A stretch of 64,000 nt of DNA, taken from positions 124,001 to 188,000 of the forward strand of contig JAHWDD010000005.1 in assembly GCA_023897205.1 (NCBI GenBank). Reading direction: 5' to 3'. Below, piece after piece: positions 10,370 to 21,139 of this stretch. The stretch is from Exophiala sp. HKRS030. Lineage: Eukaryota; Ascomycota; Eurotiomycetes; Chaetothyriales; Herpotrichiellaceae. Each line of letters begins with the position of its first letter. Within the stretch, counting starts at the first letter, position 1. Made by a program: the position numbers and the translations under genes. The notes below the pieces were generated by a model. That model was given only the letters and a program-made list of their open reading frames with translations. It did no database searches and had not been told where the DNA came from.

Positions 10370-10780
10370 ATGTCCACATCTCAAGGAGTTAATGTACGAT
10401 CAAACTATCCTAGCTTACCAACGTCGCGTGGACAACTTTCTCTGGAGCTGCATACTGATAATCTATAGGTGCTTCGGTGGTCGGCTTTGGTCGCAGGCAT
10501 ATTCTACGGATTCTCACACCAAAGAACAATTTCCGCAAATACAGCTGCAGCTCATGCGCAGGCGGAATACCAACACAAGGTCGATTTAATACAAAAAGCC
10601 AAAGCTGAATGGGCTAAGAAGACTTTGCCTCCTCAGGCGAAGACGGCCAGCGGTGATAGTACGTGTTTGACCGGCGCGGAACCCAACATGAAACTGACTT
10701 CGATGGTAGTTATCACGGATCCCAACGACAAGAACTTTGACCTCGAGGCCTATCTCACGAAACTATCGGCCGAAAGCTGA
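10370..10780 (+). CDS. TIM11: Mitochondrial F1Fo ATP synthase subunit e
   Basis: Three exons: 10370-10393, 10469-10658 and 10710-10780, giving 94 residues. Exon 1 encodes only MSTSQGVN; the 75 bp intron 10394-10468 (GTACGA...TAG) leads into VLRWSALVAGIFYGFSHQ, the single membrane helix with the G-x-x-x-G-like dimer motif typical of subunit e. A helical, Ala/Lys-rich tail follows, ending in ITDPNDKNFDLEAYLTKL, also typical. The second intron is 51 bp with GTACGT/TAG ends and is a multiple of three, so its retention would only insert 17 residues; removal matches the family better. Subunit e dimerises ATP synthase in the inner membrane and shapes cristae. The symbol follows yeast (TIM11/ATP21). 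Confidence 0.85.
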
Positions 10781-11537
10781 AGGACCGGTAGCGGTATTAT
10801 GTTTTGACCCAGGAAGATGGAGGAAGTGAAGCCGGATGGGTGGGCTCAATTAGACATGGCGTTTATGCGCAGTTGATACGCGGCATTCTACTCGCAGTGA
10901 ATGGCGCCGATGCCGTTGATGAGTGGAAGAGATTCCGAGATCCAGCAAGAGATTTGTACATACATTGCGCAGCAGAAAAGCGGTCTGTAAAACCATGGTT
11001 CAATTTGCATACTGTTCCGGACTTTCCATGTACGTTCTTGGCTCTGCTATGAGCAATGGGACAACTTCTTTTGAGTAGGACAATGGGCTTCTTGGACGAT
11101 TAATGTTGTCTAGGTCATGCTCTCTAGTTCTCGCACCCATGCAACAATTGACCGCTGACAAAATTGACATACCAGTCGGGCTTCCGTTTGTGCTCTCAAA
11201 CCCGTACCGAATCACACGACGCGGACCACCGAAGTCAATATGGCTCTTCTCGTGACTTTCGATGGATTGCGAGCATGTTCAAGGAAGGTTCATAGCCTTT
11301 GCTCGTCGAGGCTGAAGAGAATCACAAGCGAAGACGGAAGTCAAAGGGAGGCCCAGTCATGGAGCAAAATCTCGAACTAAATCGCCGTCTGTGCCATCGA
11401 CAACGTGGCATGTAAGATCTGATTCTAAAAACATGGCTCTGGGATGTATAGAGAGTCTTTACGGCTCTCTCTTAACCTGGGTCCAAAGCATGCGTTCTTC
11501 AGTGCACTATATGAATATATGCTCGACCGGATCTCAA

Positions 11538-11570
11538 CACGTGATTTACACCACGTGACAGCTATATAAA
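11538..11570 (+). promoter_or_regulatory. Tandem CACGTG boxes followed by a TATA box
   Basis: CACGTG at 11538-11543 and again at 11552-11557, each followed by A (CACGTGA), then TATATAAA at 11563-11570. This is a textbook core promoter layout in a region with no recognised gene. The first ATG downstream is at 11725. Confidence 0.45.
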
Positions 11571-11724
11571 GCTCCAGCACTACGACTCACTAGTGGACGC
11601 TCCGTCGATACCTGGACCAGCGGAAGCGCCATCCCCCATCTGCCCGGAAGTCAATCATCGCCGCTAGGTTGTGCCTTGGTTCAACCGCGCTCACCGTCAT
11701 CAAGGCATCGTTCACAATTGCAAC

Positions 11725-11898
11725 ATGGTGAAGGACTATCAAACTGGACATGAAGCGAGAAAAAACAAACAGGAAAAGATCTTGATCGACCCCCTCATTG
11801 CCTGGTTAACCGAGTCTGGGGTCGCATACAACTCTTCCGGCGCAGTGCCGGAACCTTCGGTCCAGCGTACTCGTAGACATGACGAGGTTGAGAGATGA
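11725..11898 (+). CDS. Possible small orphan ORF (57 residues)
   Basis: ATG at 11725 opens 57 codons (MVKDYQTGHEARKNKQEK...). It is the first ATG about 155 bp after a TATA box with paired CACGTGA elements. The product is basic and hydrophilic with no motif I recognise. It may equally be the leader ORF of a noncoding transcript. Confidence 0.25.
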   Translation: MVKDYQTGHEARKNKQEKILIDPLIAWLTESGVAYNSSGAVPEPSVQRTRRHDEVER

Positions 11899-13434
11899 TC
11901 ATCTGCAACCCAGAAGGCTGGCGCTCGGCAAGCTCGCTCTCAACATATTCCTTTCGGTCTCGTTCCTGGTCGATGCGTTGCAGTCTCGTCGAGTATCATT
12001 CGCGCATTTACTGGTTTCATAGTTCAGCTTCTGCATTGCCGCTCATGCATCATCGATAGCTTCCCCTCTTTGAAATGATTGATCTGCCAATAAGTGGACG
12101 TTCAACGGGTAATGACCGTCTGTCGCCGTGTTCGACTATGCTCGACTCGAGCAGGGGGAAGCAAAATCGAACGACAAGTCATTCCCGTAGAAAGTGGACG
12201 ATGCGATAGGATCGTTCCACATCGTTTAGACTTCTCCCCTCAATTACAACCCCAGCGAAAAATTGCATCGATCGACATGTGCTTGCAGCAAATTTGAAAG
12301 CTCCATCTCGCGAGATTCGAGTCATGAAAGGAGCAGACAGGATTCTCGACCCCGCAAGAATGGCACTTCCGAGACAGACCGGAGCCGCTCGAGGACTGAC
12401 GACAGCCTGGCCTGCACACCCATCCACTACTCATGTTACACCCAAAGAGCTCTCTACCTAGAGTATCTGCCTACGAAGTTGTGACCATCACAATCATGGC
12501 TTAGTAAGCTAGAGAATTCTCTCCCTCGTATCTCATCCAAGTACGGAAGTATGGTGAATGCTCGTCCTGCAGAGATCCATGAAGCCGGCCACCCTCGTTT
12601 GTCAAAAATCCACAACAGCGGACCACCATGAAGCAAAGATCCCTGCTGACACTTCTGCTTTGGACAATATGCAGGCCATCACATCATCTATTCGCACTAT
12701 TCCTTCCCCAGCATTTCCCCGCAGGCCGAACTGCTAGACCAAAAATATTCAATTGTTTGACCCAGACACAGACGGCCTAGTGTGCCTTTTGGTGTTGCTC
12801 TGGTGTCCCTTAGTGTGTCTAGTCTCCCGACACTGGCTCGGATGCTTGAACCCAATGTCTTGCTGTACAGGTGATTGGACAAGGCCTTGCCTTCATCGAG
12901 CTTCATCTTTCGAGCTTGGGCTTTTCGCCATAAAGGGGAGCGAAGGCGTCGATGCAGCGGATTTTAGTGCTGCACACAACGACTGGTCACTGACGACCGG
13001 AAACCCTGTCGCCCGGTGTCCATTTGAAGCCTTGAATCAATTTCACCCTTTGACTTTTGTGGCCACAGGAGACGTGCTCGTGGACCAATGGTCAATATGC
13101 CCGTCCTTTCGGCTGAGCGGCTTAGGGGACACTCCCCTCCACCGAGAGGAGAAAACACCAGTTGATCGACCCATGCATGGTCTGTGACGCGGTCCTTTGG
13201 AACACTTTGACTGAACTGATTGTAATATTTATTTATGCCCTCCCAGAGCAGCCAGCTTTGCTCGTGTCTGTGCTCGTGTCTCGTTCTTGTCCATTCCCTG
13301 CCGGTTCCTGGTTGTCCATACATCAACATTACCTCGCAGTCTCATATTACTTTTACTTCACACCTCACTTCTTCCTCTCTGAGATACAGATCTATCCCTC
13401 TACGTGTTCACCTCGGGCCATTACATCGCCAAAA

Positions 13435-14417
13435 ATGGCCACCAACAACCATATGCCAGATGTCGAGAAGGATCACGCCGGCAGCGGCTCTGTCAATGGC
13501 GGATACGACCTTCATCATGACCATCACGACCCTGATACAGCTCTGAGAAGACTTCGAACCGCTGGGAGTATCTCCATCACACCCGAGCTCTTTGAAAAGA
13601 TCTACTTGTCCCCAAAGAATCGAGTTTCGAATAACATTCGTTCCACCTTTGGCAATCCTACACCTCTGTCAGTCCTCTCCTCACCTTCACCATTGCTTAT
13701 TCTAACATATCCACAGGGCTCTTTGCGGTTTTCTGCTCTCTTTGACTCCCCTCTCCAACATTCTCCTCGGCTGGCGAGGTGCCGGTGGCCTGGGTGCTGC
13801 AGAAGTGTAGGTCCTTCCCCCAAAAGACTCCCCGACCATTGCCATGCATCAAAGCTCATGTTTCACGCAGCGGTGTCTACTACTTTTTCGGCGGTCTTCT
13901 CATGACACTCGGAGGCCTCCTCGAGTTCATCCTGGGAAACACGTTCCCGTTTGTCGTGTTCGGTTCGTTCGGCGCTTTCTGGCTCGCCTTTGGTGCTACC
14001 TTGACACCCTACTTCAATGCCTCGATCGCCTACGATCCCTCGAACCCGGCTCAAGCCAGCTCGGACCCGGTCTTCGCGGCCACCTTTGCCTATTTCCACG
14101 TCTACATGGGCGTCTTGTGCTTTGTCTACCTGGTCTGCGCGCTCCGGACAAACATCATCTTCGTGTTGATCTTTGCGACGCTCGTCGCGGCGTTTGGCAC
14201 CCTCGCCGCCTTCTTCTTCACAATCGGCGATGGCGCTCCCAAGATCCACCTGCAACACGCCGCGGGTGGTATCACGTTCGTCACCTGTCTGCTGGGTTGG
14301 TACCTCTTCTTCGTCCAACTGCTGGCTTCCGTGGACTTCCCCATCAACCTTCCCGTCGGCGACTTGAGTCGGTTCATCAAAGGCGCCAGTGAGCGATCTG
14401 GAACCAAAGAAGAATGA
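13435..14417 (+). CDS. GPR1/FUN34/YaaH family acetate transporter
   Basis: Three exons, 13435-13667, 13717-13806 and 13871-14417, encode 289 residues; introns of 49 bp (GTCAGT...CACAG) and 64 bp (GTAGGT...CGCAG). After a polar N-terminus with a His/Asp-rich HHDHHDPD stretch comes the family signature FGNPTPLALCGFLLSL (the NPAPLGL motif of yeast Ady2), and six membrane helices including GVYYFFGGLLMTLGGLLEFI and GNTFPFVVFGSFGAFWLAFG. Members such as Ady2, AcpA and Gpr1 are plasma-membrane proton-coupled acetate/ammonium carriers. The cytosolic N-terminus is where Gpr1-type proteins are controlled. Motif match and helix number make the family call firm; acetate as substrate is by homology. Confidence 0.9.
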
Positions 14418-17150
14418 GAAATGTTGTGTCACTCAGGAAGGCTAGCCGGGTGAGGCACGTTGCAAGGGAAAGGGGCCGTGTATACGTGTGAAAGAGAGTT
14501 GGGGAGGCACCGCCTTGACGTGGTGTAAGGGAGTTTGGATTGATCGAGAGTCGGATTCCAAGGAAATCACACAAAAGACTTCTTTGGGCCCGTGGGGGAA
14601 AGGAACCCCGAAAAATAAATGCTCGAGTGGGATCAGTTGGGTAGTGACGAAAACCATCCTGCATGAGTATGATGAGATGTGCTATCACACCCAAGACTTG
14701 GTTGGAAAGATTTCAATACCCTAGGTAGTCGCAGTAAGTGGTACGGGTTTTTGGGGGGCATCCATTCAGATTTCTTGACTATGGTTTTGTATTCGAGACT
14801 AGGTAATTGATGGATGAGCTTGCTTGCGTCGGACCTCAGGGTGGCATATGCAGCTTGTACCTTACAGTAAATACAACAAAGTGCACAACGCAAGATTTGA
14901 TACAATTGTCAAGTACCGCAACAAGGTCTTGTACCATGTCCTGTACTCGGTGACACACTGATCAGATGCGACAATGTCACAGTGACCTTTGTCTCTTAGG
15001 TGAAGTGTGTCACCTATACTCGCGCGGGTATGGGGGGAGACCTTGGTCTTTTTTTTTCCCACCGAGTGTTTTTCGTGCTGTCGTGTATGTACATGGTGCG
15101 GTGGTTGGGCAAGTGTCTTGTTCATTTCCCGCGTCAGTGGAACGCCGTTGCGGTTGCAGGACGGAGGGCTAATGGCTTTGCTCTTACTGTACCTACTACA
15201 TACACACCTTTGTAGTCGACGTTTTGAGCCAGCCTTTTGTCTAACTCGAACGCACACATCGGTTCGTCGTCGAGTGTGTCGCCGTCTCAAAAAGGACAAT
15301 AGACACAGGCAACACAGGCACACACAAGGATCACCCAGAAAAGGTCCCGTGTCACGTATGCAGTGTACTGTGACTGTAAAACTACAGGACGATCCTACAG
15401 AGATGGGCATGAGTATGATCGGAATCGGAATCGGAAACCAAAGCACGGCACAAATGAAGAAGGAGTATCCTGGATGCACACATATCTTCTTACTACTCTG
15501 TATATTGCATGTGAGTAAGGTAGTACTGAAAGTAAACATTGTGATAAGTGATGGTGAAATGGTGGTCGGAAAAAGTAGGACCAACACATGCAAGAATCCT
15601 GAGCCTGCACTGCAGAGAGAGACCGAGGCTGCGAGAATTTCGAACCGACAAGAGATGAGAACGATTTGATGCGAGTTGTCCCATGTGAAACGGAAAACAA
15701 AAAAAGAGACATTTCGTAGACGTACGGTGTACCGAGTAGAGGTACCGCTGCCGTCAATGAAGAATAGCGGTGAGAGTGTCAAGAGGGAGACTGCCAGACT
15801 CAAGACACGAAATACTGGTGCTGGTGGTGGCATTGTCATCTGATCGAGTATCAATGACTGGCTGTTGACTACATCCACATACGCAATTGTTCACGCCATC
15901 ATTGACGAGATTCGAAGCAAGCACATCAGTGTTGTTTTGTTCTGCACAAACAACACCCCCCTGGTTCAGGTACCTGGGGTTACTACGGAGCAGCAATCGC
16001 AAGTACGGATACGGAGTACAGACATGGATACAATAATCACAAAAACAGTAATGTAAGAGTAGCTCCGAAACTAGCACTACCTGGTGGCAAAGGTTCAAGG
16101 GGATGTCGTGTCGATGCAACTTACTTCGTTGGCAAGGTGGGCTGAGATGGTCAATCTCCTTTCGTCCGAAACAAAACAATAGCGCCCCCTGAGATCGAAC
16201 CAGGCAGGGATCTGGCAATATTACCTACAATAGGTAGCCTGCACCTACATACGGATCTCAGGCACGAGTACGGAGCACGTCAACGAGATGCTCCAACTTG
16301 GGGGGATCTGCTAGTGCTCACAAAAAAAAAAAGGTTTCATGCAGGGCAAGGGTAGAGATGTTGAGTCAAGGGCTTTATTTTTTTTGTTGAGACGCCATGC
16401 TGTACGGATACTATACGGAGGAACTAACTTCTCGATCGAGGTCTGTCGTATGGAGCAGACCTCACCTGACGTTTTTGTTCCATGGTGCTTTTTCTCGAGT
16501 AGGTGACCTGATCAGAGACACTTATGGTAGCGGAATCTCGTTCCGCATCAAGTGTTCAGCCTCGTGGGAGTTGAGAGGCTGTTTGCCTCATGTTCAGCGA
16601 TGACAAGGCATTTCGGATTCTCTCATGTGCAAGTTACGGTCAGATAACCACGGAAACAGTCACAATTGCCGTCCAATTGATGTGTCTGGTTGAGGCTTTC
16701 CAAAAAAGTGATCTTGACATGCAAGTCCATGGAATTGCTACAACGACCTTCATCGAGTCATGCGTGGGTTAACCTTCTGGGACTGCCCTGTAAGGGACTA
16801 TCTTGAAATGATCAAACAGATAGGAAAACCACACTGTTACATGGCCAAGTTGATCTTGGAAACTGAAGGTGAGGAAGAAAGAAGGTCGAGGAAAGCAAAG
16901 TACGGAGTACAGTTGGTGATTATCTCGGATTATCATTAATCCGTGTTCGCTGCCAAGCATTGTACATACTTGCTGAGTTCAGACATCGATTCAACTTGTC
17001 ATGTTGGAATAGCATTGGACTTGCCAGACACTTCGCTCAAGGATCCCAACAGTCATTTGCCTTGGATATTCCTTGTATTTCAGTGACGGTGAGCGTCCTT
17101 CAGCTTAGTCGAGAGAGAGGTGACCACGGTCGATGCTTGTTTAGAGCTGC
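14418..17150. other. Long intergenic region before the LTA4H-type gene
   Basis: 2.7 kb without supportable coding sequence. A 338-codon open frame on the minus strand (14862-15878) has no ATG at its start, odd composition and no motif. The nonamer TACGGAGTA occurs at 16010 and 16901, with near copies between (TACGGAGCA at 16269), and poly-A/T tracts lie near 16321 and 16378. Confidence 0.5.
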
Positions 17151-19151
17151 ATGTCCAAGAATAAAATCAGACATATTCTGTCCAGCACAGTGACTTTCCT
17201 AACGACATATCGCAGACTTGGCCGCCTTTCGACACAAGAATCACGAGGATTGTCCATTCTGTTCACCCGAAATATGGCAACTACAACAATCAACAGTCCA
17301 CGTGACCCCAACACGTTGTCAAACTACAATAACTGGCGAACGCTTCACACTTCTACAACACTCGATATTCTGTTTGACCAGCAGAAGCTCAAAGGAACTG
17401 TAGCTCATGACCTGCAAGCCATCACAGACGGTGAAAGTGATGAGATCATTCTCGATTCCAGCCATGTACTTATCCATAGTATTATGGCCGAGGGCAAAGC
17501 GGCCAAATGGGAGACCGCAAAGCGACTCGAACCTTATGGCAGTGCGTTGAAGATCAAGCTAGACAGGAAGCCGAAACTGAATGAGAAGATTGGTATCCAA
17601 ATTGAACTCGAGACTACAGAGTCCTGCACAGCGTTGCAATGGCTCACTCCCGCTCAAACCTCCAACAAGAAGCATCCCTACATGTTTTCCCAGTGTCAAG
17701 CCATTCACGCTCGATCTATTTTCCCTTGTCAAGATACACCTGATGTCAAAGCGACATTTGACTTCAACCTCAAATCACCTCTTCCCGTCATTGCCTCTGG
17801 ACTCGGTGCCAAAGAAAACCCTACTTCTCCATCGGCCGATGGTTCTCACCAGCTGTACCAGTTCCACCAGCGCGTCCCCATACCGGCGTATCTCTATGCC
17901 ATTGCCAGCGGGGATATTTCTACCGCTTCGATAGGCCCTCGGAGTACAGTCGCTACAGGCCCAGACGAGTTGAAAGACTGTACGTGGGAGCTGGAAGAGT
18001 CGACCGAGAAGTTTTTGAAAGCCGGAGAATCCCTCGTCTACCCTTATGCCTGGGGCGAATACAATGTCTTGGTTCTTCCGCCATCTTTTCCCTACGGTGG
18101 TATGGAGAACCCAGTCTATACGTTTGCCACCCCGACCATCATCTCCGGCGACCGGGAAAACGTCGACGTGATTGCACACGAACTGTCGCACTCGTGGTCC
18201 GGCAACCTCGTTTCCAATGCTTCGTGGGAACATTTCTGGCTCAACGAGGGTTGGACCACGTACCTCGAACGTCGGATCCAAAGCATCGTCCACGGAAGTG
18301 ACCAATGGAGGGACTTCTCCGCGATCATCGGCTGGCAAGCGTTGACGGACTCCATCAAGAACTTTGGCGAGGAACACGAATTCACCAAACTGGTCATCGA
18401 CCTGAAGGGTAAAGATCCCGACGACGCATTCTCCAGCATCCCGTACGAAAAGGGCTTCAATTTCTTGTACTACATTGAAAAACTCATTGGTCAACAAGAA
18501 TTTGACAAGTTCATTCCACACTACTTTGAAACCTGGCGAGGCAAGAGCTTGGACAGCTACGATTTCAAGACCACCCTGCTAGACTTTTTCAAGCCAGACG
18601 GCAAAGTCTCGGCCAAGCTCGCCGAGATCGACTGGGACACGTGGTTCTACAAGCCTGGGTTCCCGCCCAAACCAGACTTTGACACCACCCTCGTCGACGT
18701 CGCTTACCGTCTCGCGGAAAAGTGGGAGGGATTCACCCGAAACCCCGACGGCCCGTCGGACTTCAAGCCGAGCAAGCTCGACATCGAAGGGTGGACGGCG
18801 AACCAGGTGGTCGTGTTCCTCGAGAAGGTCATGGCGTCAAAGACGACGTTGCCGATGCGCCACGCCAACCACATGGGGGACGTTTACAAGTTGAAGGACA
18901 CCCGGAACGTCGAGGTCTCGGCGCGGTACTACCAGATCGCCATGGCCAGTAGGGATCAATCCATCAAGGAGTTTGTGGTCAAGATGCTGGGACAGGTGGG
19001 ACGGATGAAGTTTGTCCGACCGTTGTATCGCGGGTTGATGAAGTTGGACTACGAACGGGCCGTGGAGACGTTTGAGAAGAACAAGGACTTTTACCATCCC
19101 ATCTGCAGAGGGATGGTCGCGAAGGACTTGATGGGGAGTAAGAAGGAGTGA
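17151..19151 (+). CDS. Leukotriene-A4-hydrolase-type aminopeptidase (M1 family)
   Basis: A single exon of 666 codons from the ATG at 17151. A second ATG at 17274 (MATTTINSPRDP) gives a 625-residue form that matches the usual start of LTA4H-type proteins; the 41 extra residues are basic and hydroxylated (RRLGRLSTQESRGLSILFTRN) and resemble a mitochondrial presequence. Catalytic features: GGMEN substrate-binding motif, HELSH with the distant Glu in LNEGWTTYLERR; in the short form these are H302, H306 and E325. The C-terminal helical domain (PDFDTTLVDVAYRLAEKWEG onward) is that of yeast LAP2/human LTA4H. Such enzymes are zinc aminopeptidases with epoxide hydrolase side activity, cytosolic and nuclear in yeast. 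Whether the fungus uses epoxides as substrate is unknown. Confidence 0.92.
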   Translation: MSKNKIRHILSSTVTFLTTYRRLGRLSTQESRGLSILFTRNMATTTINSPRDPNTLSNYNNWRTLHTSTTLDILFDQQKLKGTVAHDLQAITDGESDEIILDSSHVLIHSIMAEGKAAKWETAKRLEPYGSALKIKLDRKPKLNEKIGIQIELETTESCTALQWLTPAQTSNKKHPYMFSQCQAIHARSIFPCQDTPDVKATFDFNLKSPLPVIASGLGAKENPTSPSADGSHQLYQFHQRVPIPAYLYAIASGDISTASIGPRSTVATGPDELKDCTWELEESTEKFLKAGESLVYPYAWGEYNVLVLPPSFPYGGMENPVYTFATPTIISGDRENVDVIAHELSHSWSGNLVSNASWEHFWLNEGWTTYLERRIQSIVHGSDQWRDFSAIIGWQALTDSIKNFGEEHEFTKLVIDLKGKDPDDAFSSIPYEKGFNFLYYIEKLIGQQEFDKFIPHYFETWRGKSLDSYDFKTTLLDFFKPDGKVSAKLAEIDWDTWFYKPGFPPKPDFDTTLVDVAYRLAEKWEGFTRNPDGPSDFKPSKLDIEGWTANQVVVFLEKVMASKTTLPMRHANHMGDVYKLKDTRNVEVSARYYQIAMASRDQSIKEFVVKMLGQVGRMKFVRPLYRGLMKLDYERAVETFEKNKDFYHPICRGMVAKDLMGSKKE

Positions 19152-19984
19152 GATACTCGCTTGCGTAGGAACGTGTCGTGGGGGTTGTGTGTGATCCAAA
19201 CAGAAGAGGGTCGATGAATAGCGTACGGTAGGACAATGAACAATATCAGTATCGGTGTCCATGATCAGGATGAGGAGTTAGTATCGACACCGTTGTCAAT
19301 GGTCCATAACAGTGAGGCTCTTACGGAGTCGCCAAGTGCGCAACTACTGCCTCGGAGGGGGTTCCTACTGTGATGATGTTTTCTCAAGTGTGACGCGCTG
19401 ACCCATCACAGCACTCCCACGTGATCGGGGCCCCACCGAAATGAACCTCCGGGTTTATGGTTTGGACACGTCAAATTCTCTTCTCATACTTACCTTGTGG
19501 AAGCATGCTCCGATCAAGAATGGGGTTTTATGCTATGGTGATGTCCCTGCATTGCACAGCGCGGTTAGGACCGTCGCCATTGAGCGTCCTCCGGGGCTCT
19601 CATTCGCGCAGTTTTTGGCTTGTCACAATTTTATGATTGATGGCGTCGTCAATTTTTTTTTGGTTGTCTTGTGGTTTTCGTGTCTTCGGGCAAATGGTAA
19701 CCACGGTCGAATCTCAATAAGAGCAGATTGAATCAACCTCCTTTTTTTTGGTTGGGTCTTTTTTCCAACTTTGTCATGAACCTATCGTCGCAAGTGATTG
19801 ACGGACTTATTCGAAAGGTCAATGGGGTGTGATTTTTCTCTTCGTCCAAACACGCCTGACGATTTTTTAACCAAAACAGGTATATATATGTGCACGCTTT
19901 TTATGTTGTGCTACGCCATGCCTTGCCATGTGAAGAGACCCAAAAAAAACCCCCGAACCAAAAACCAAAAAAACAAAAGTCTTT
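19152..19984. other. Convergent intergenic spacer
   Basis: 3' regions of the LTA4H-type gene and the HPP gene. It has several T-rich and A-rich tracts (around 19650, 19740 and 19945) and a CACGTGATC element at 19418. I see no gene. Confidence 0.5.
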
Positions 19985-21139
19985 CTAAGACTCACTCGCT
20001 CTGGTCCTCAACCTGTCCATCAAAATCCGCAAAACCTCATCCTCCCAATCGTTCACCTCGAACCAATCCGGTACGATGATGTTTCTGGGGGTGATGATGA
20101 TTCTGTCGTCTTCGTCCTCATCTTCTCCCTCTGTGTCTTTTCTGGTGGCGTGACTGGGTTTCCCCCTCACGACAAGGTGAGGCACTCTGCTCGCCCTCGA
20201 AATCGAAACCGATCTGGACATTCTGGTGGTGACCTTGTCCAAAATTTCCGGGGCCGCCACCGCCGCCTCGTTGGATTCCGCCTCGGTGTCCGCATCACTG
20301 ATCCCCTCACTTCCGTTCGTGACGGGACCGCCACGTGCGCTCCCTCTCTCCACGTCGTCCGACGCGGTCTTGATCTTTTCTTGTCTTCTCTCTTCCCTCA
20401 GAGCGCTCAGATCGACAGGGGTCCACCAGTAGACGGGGAAACGACGGTCAAAGACGTTGTTCAACAACAACGCACTGGCGAGCATGAGCATCGCCGCGAG
20501 CAGCACCAGCGGCAACAACCACCACCCGAGCTCTTGGATCTCGACGTTGGTCGCGGCCAAGAGGGCCGTCGCCCCGGCCGGAGGGTGGACCGTCTTTGTC
20601 AGACTCATGACCGCGCTGGCGGCCCCCACGGCCAGGGCGCCCGCGAGCCACCTCAGCTCCTCGAACCGGTCGGGGGGCAGGTGCTCGAAGAGTTTGGTGA
20701 TGCCCACCGCCACCACGGCGGAGAGGAAATGACCCACCACCAGATTCCGGGGCTGGGCGAGTGGCGATTCTATCGTGTTGTACTCCAGGATCGCGGCGGC
20801 GCCGAACGAGGCTATGATGATGGGCGCGGCGTGGCCCGACAGCGTGGGCAGGGCCAAAAACACGTTTTCGATGATGGCCACCCCACAGAACGCCCCGAGC
20901 ATGACGGAAAGGTACAGTGACAGTGTGTGGAACGGCGAGTGAGGTTGTGGAGGCTTCTGGCCCGCCGAGGAGGCGCGCGGCGCACGGTACCCGAACCAGT
21001 GAGAGAACCATGACGGGAAGAAGCGCAACGGGTTCTGCGGGATAAAAGGGTTGAGGTAATTGTCTATGTCGAACGGTCGTCGTGGTTTTGGGGGGTCTCG
21101 ATGGACCCGAAACAGTCGTGCTGGGTTTATGAGAGGCAT
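19985..21139 (-). CDS. HPP family integral membrane protein
   Basis: A single exon of 384 residues starting at the ATG at 21139. The defining HPP motif is present (TKTVHPPAGATALLAA) within a block of four to five membrane helices: SLYLSVMLGAFCGVAIIENV, IIIASFGAAAILEYN with LAQPRNLVVGHF, the HPP helix, and a final WWLLPLVLLAAMLMLASALL. HPP proteins of chloroplasts and cyanobacteria carry nitrite; fungal members are uncharacterised, so nitrite transport is only a possibility. A long acidic cytosolic tail follows (about residues 250-384) with EGEDEDEDD and basic patches, and ends in a short helix; such tails are usual in fungal members. Confidence 0.87.
   Translation of the reverse strand: MPLINPARLFRVHRDPPKPRRPFDIDNYLNPFIPQNPLRFFPSWFSHWFGYRAPRASSAGQKPPQPHSPFHTLSLYLSVMLGAFCGVAIIENVFLALPTLSGHAAPIIIASFGAAAILEYNTIESPLAQPRNLVVGHFLSAVVAVGITKLFEHLPPDRFEELRWLAGALAVGAASAVMSLTKTVHPPAGATALLAATNVEIQELGWWLLPLVLLAAMLMLASALLLNNVFDRRFPVYWWTPVDLSALREERRQEKIKTASDDVERGSARGGPVTNGSEGISDADTEAESNEAAVAAPEILDKVTTRMSRSVSISRASRVPHLVVRGKPSHATRKDTEGEDEDEDDRIIITPRNIIVPDWFEVNDWEDEVLRILMDRLRTRASES

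Larger units (their letters stand above)
10781..13434. other. Long intergenic region upstream of the acetate transporter gene
   Basis: 2.65 kb without a gene I can support. It includes a promoter-like element near 11538-11570 (listed separately) with a 57-codon frame after it. The last 300 bp are pyrimidine-rich, as is usual for a strong fungal promoter and 5' UTR, and belong to the acetate transporter gene. Confidence 0.5.

Noticed and set aside
14862..15878. A 338-codon open frame on the minus strand in the spacer before the LTA4H-type gene
   Set aside because: It starts with GTG, has a strange Phe/Ser/Cys-rich composition and repeats, and shows no family motif or introns.
16177..16204. 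A T-arm-like sequence on the minus strand (CCTGG-TTCGATC-TCAGG, a B-box) followed by a GGGCGCT end
   Set aside because: No matching 5' acceptor strand, D-arm or anticodon arm is found 70-110 bp upstream on that strand, so it is not a tRNA; it may be a chance match or a worn fragment.
20150..20920. A 256-codon plus-strand frame opposite the HPP gene
   Set aside because: Antisense to a clear membrane protein gene; Arg/His-rich composition is typical of a shadow frame.
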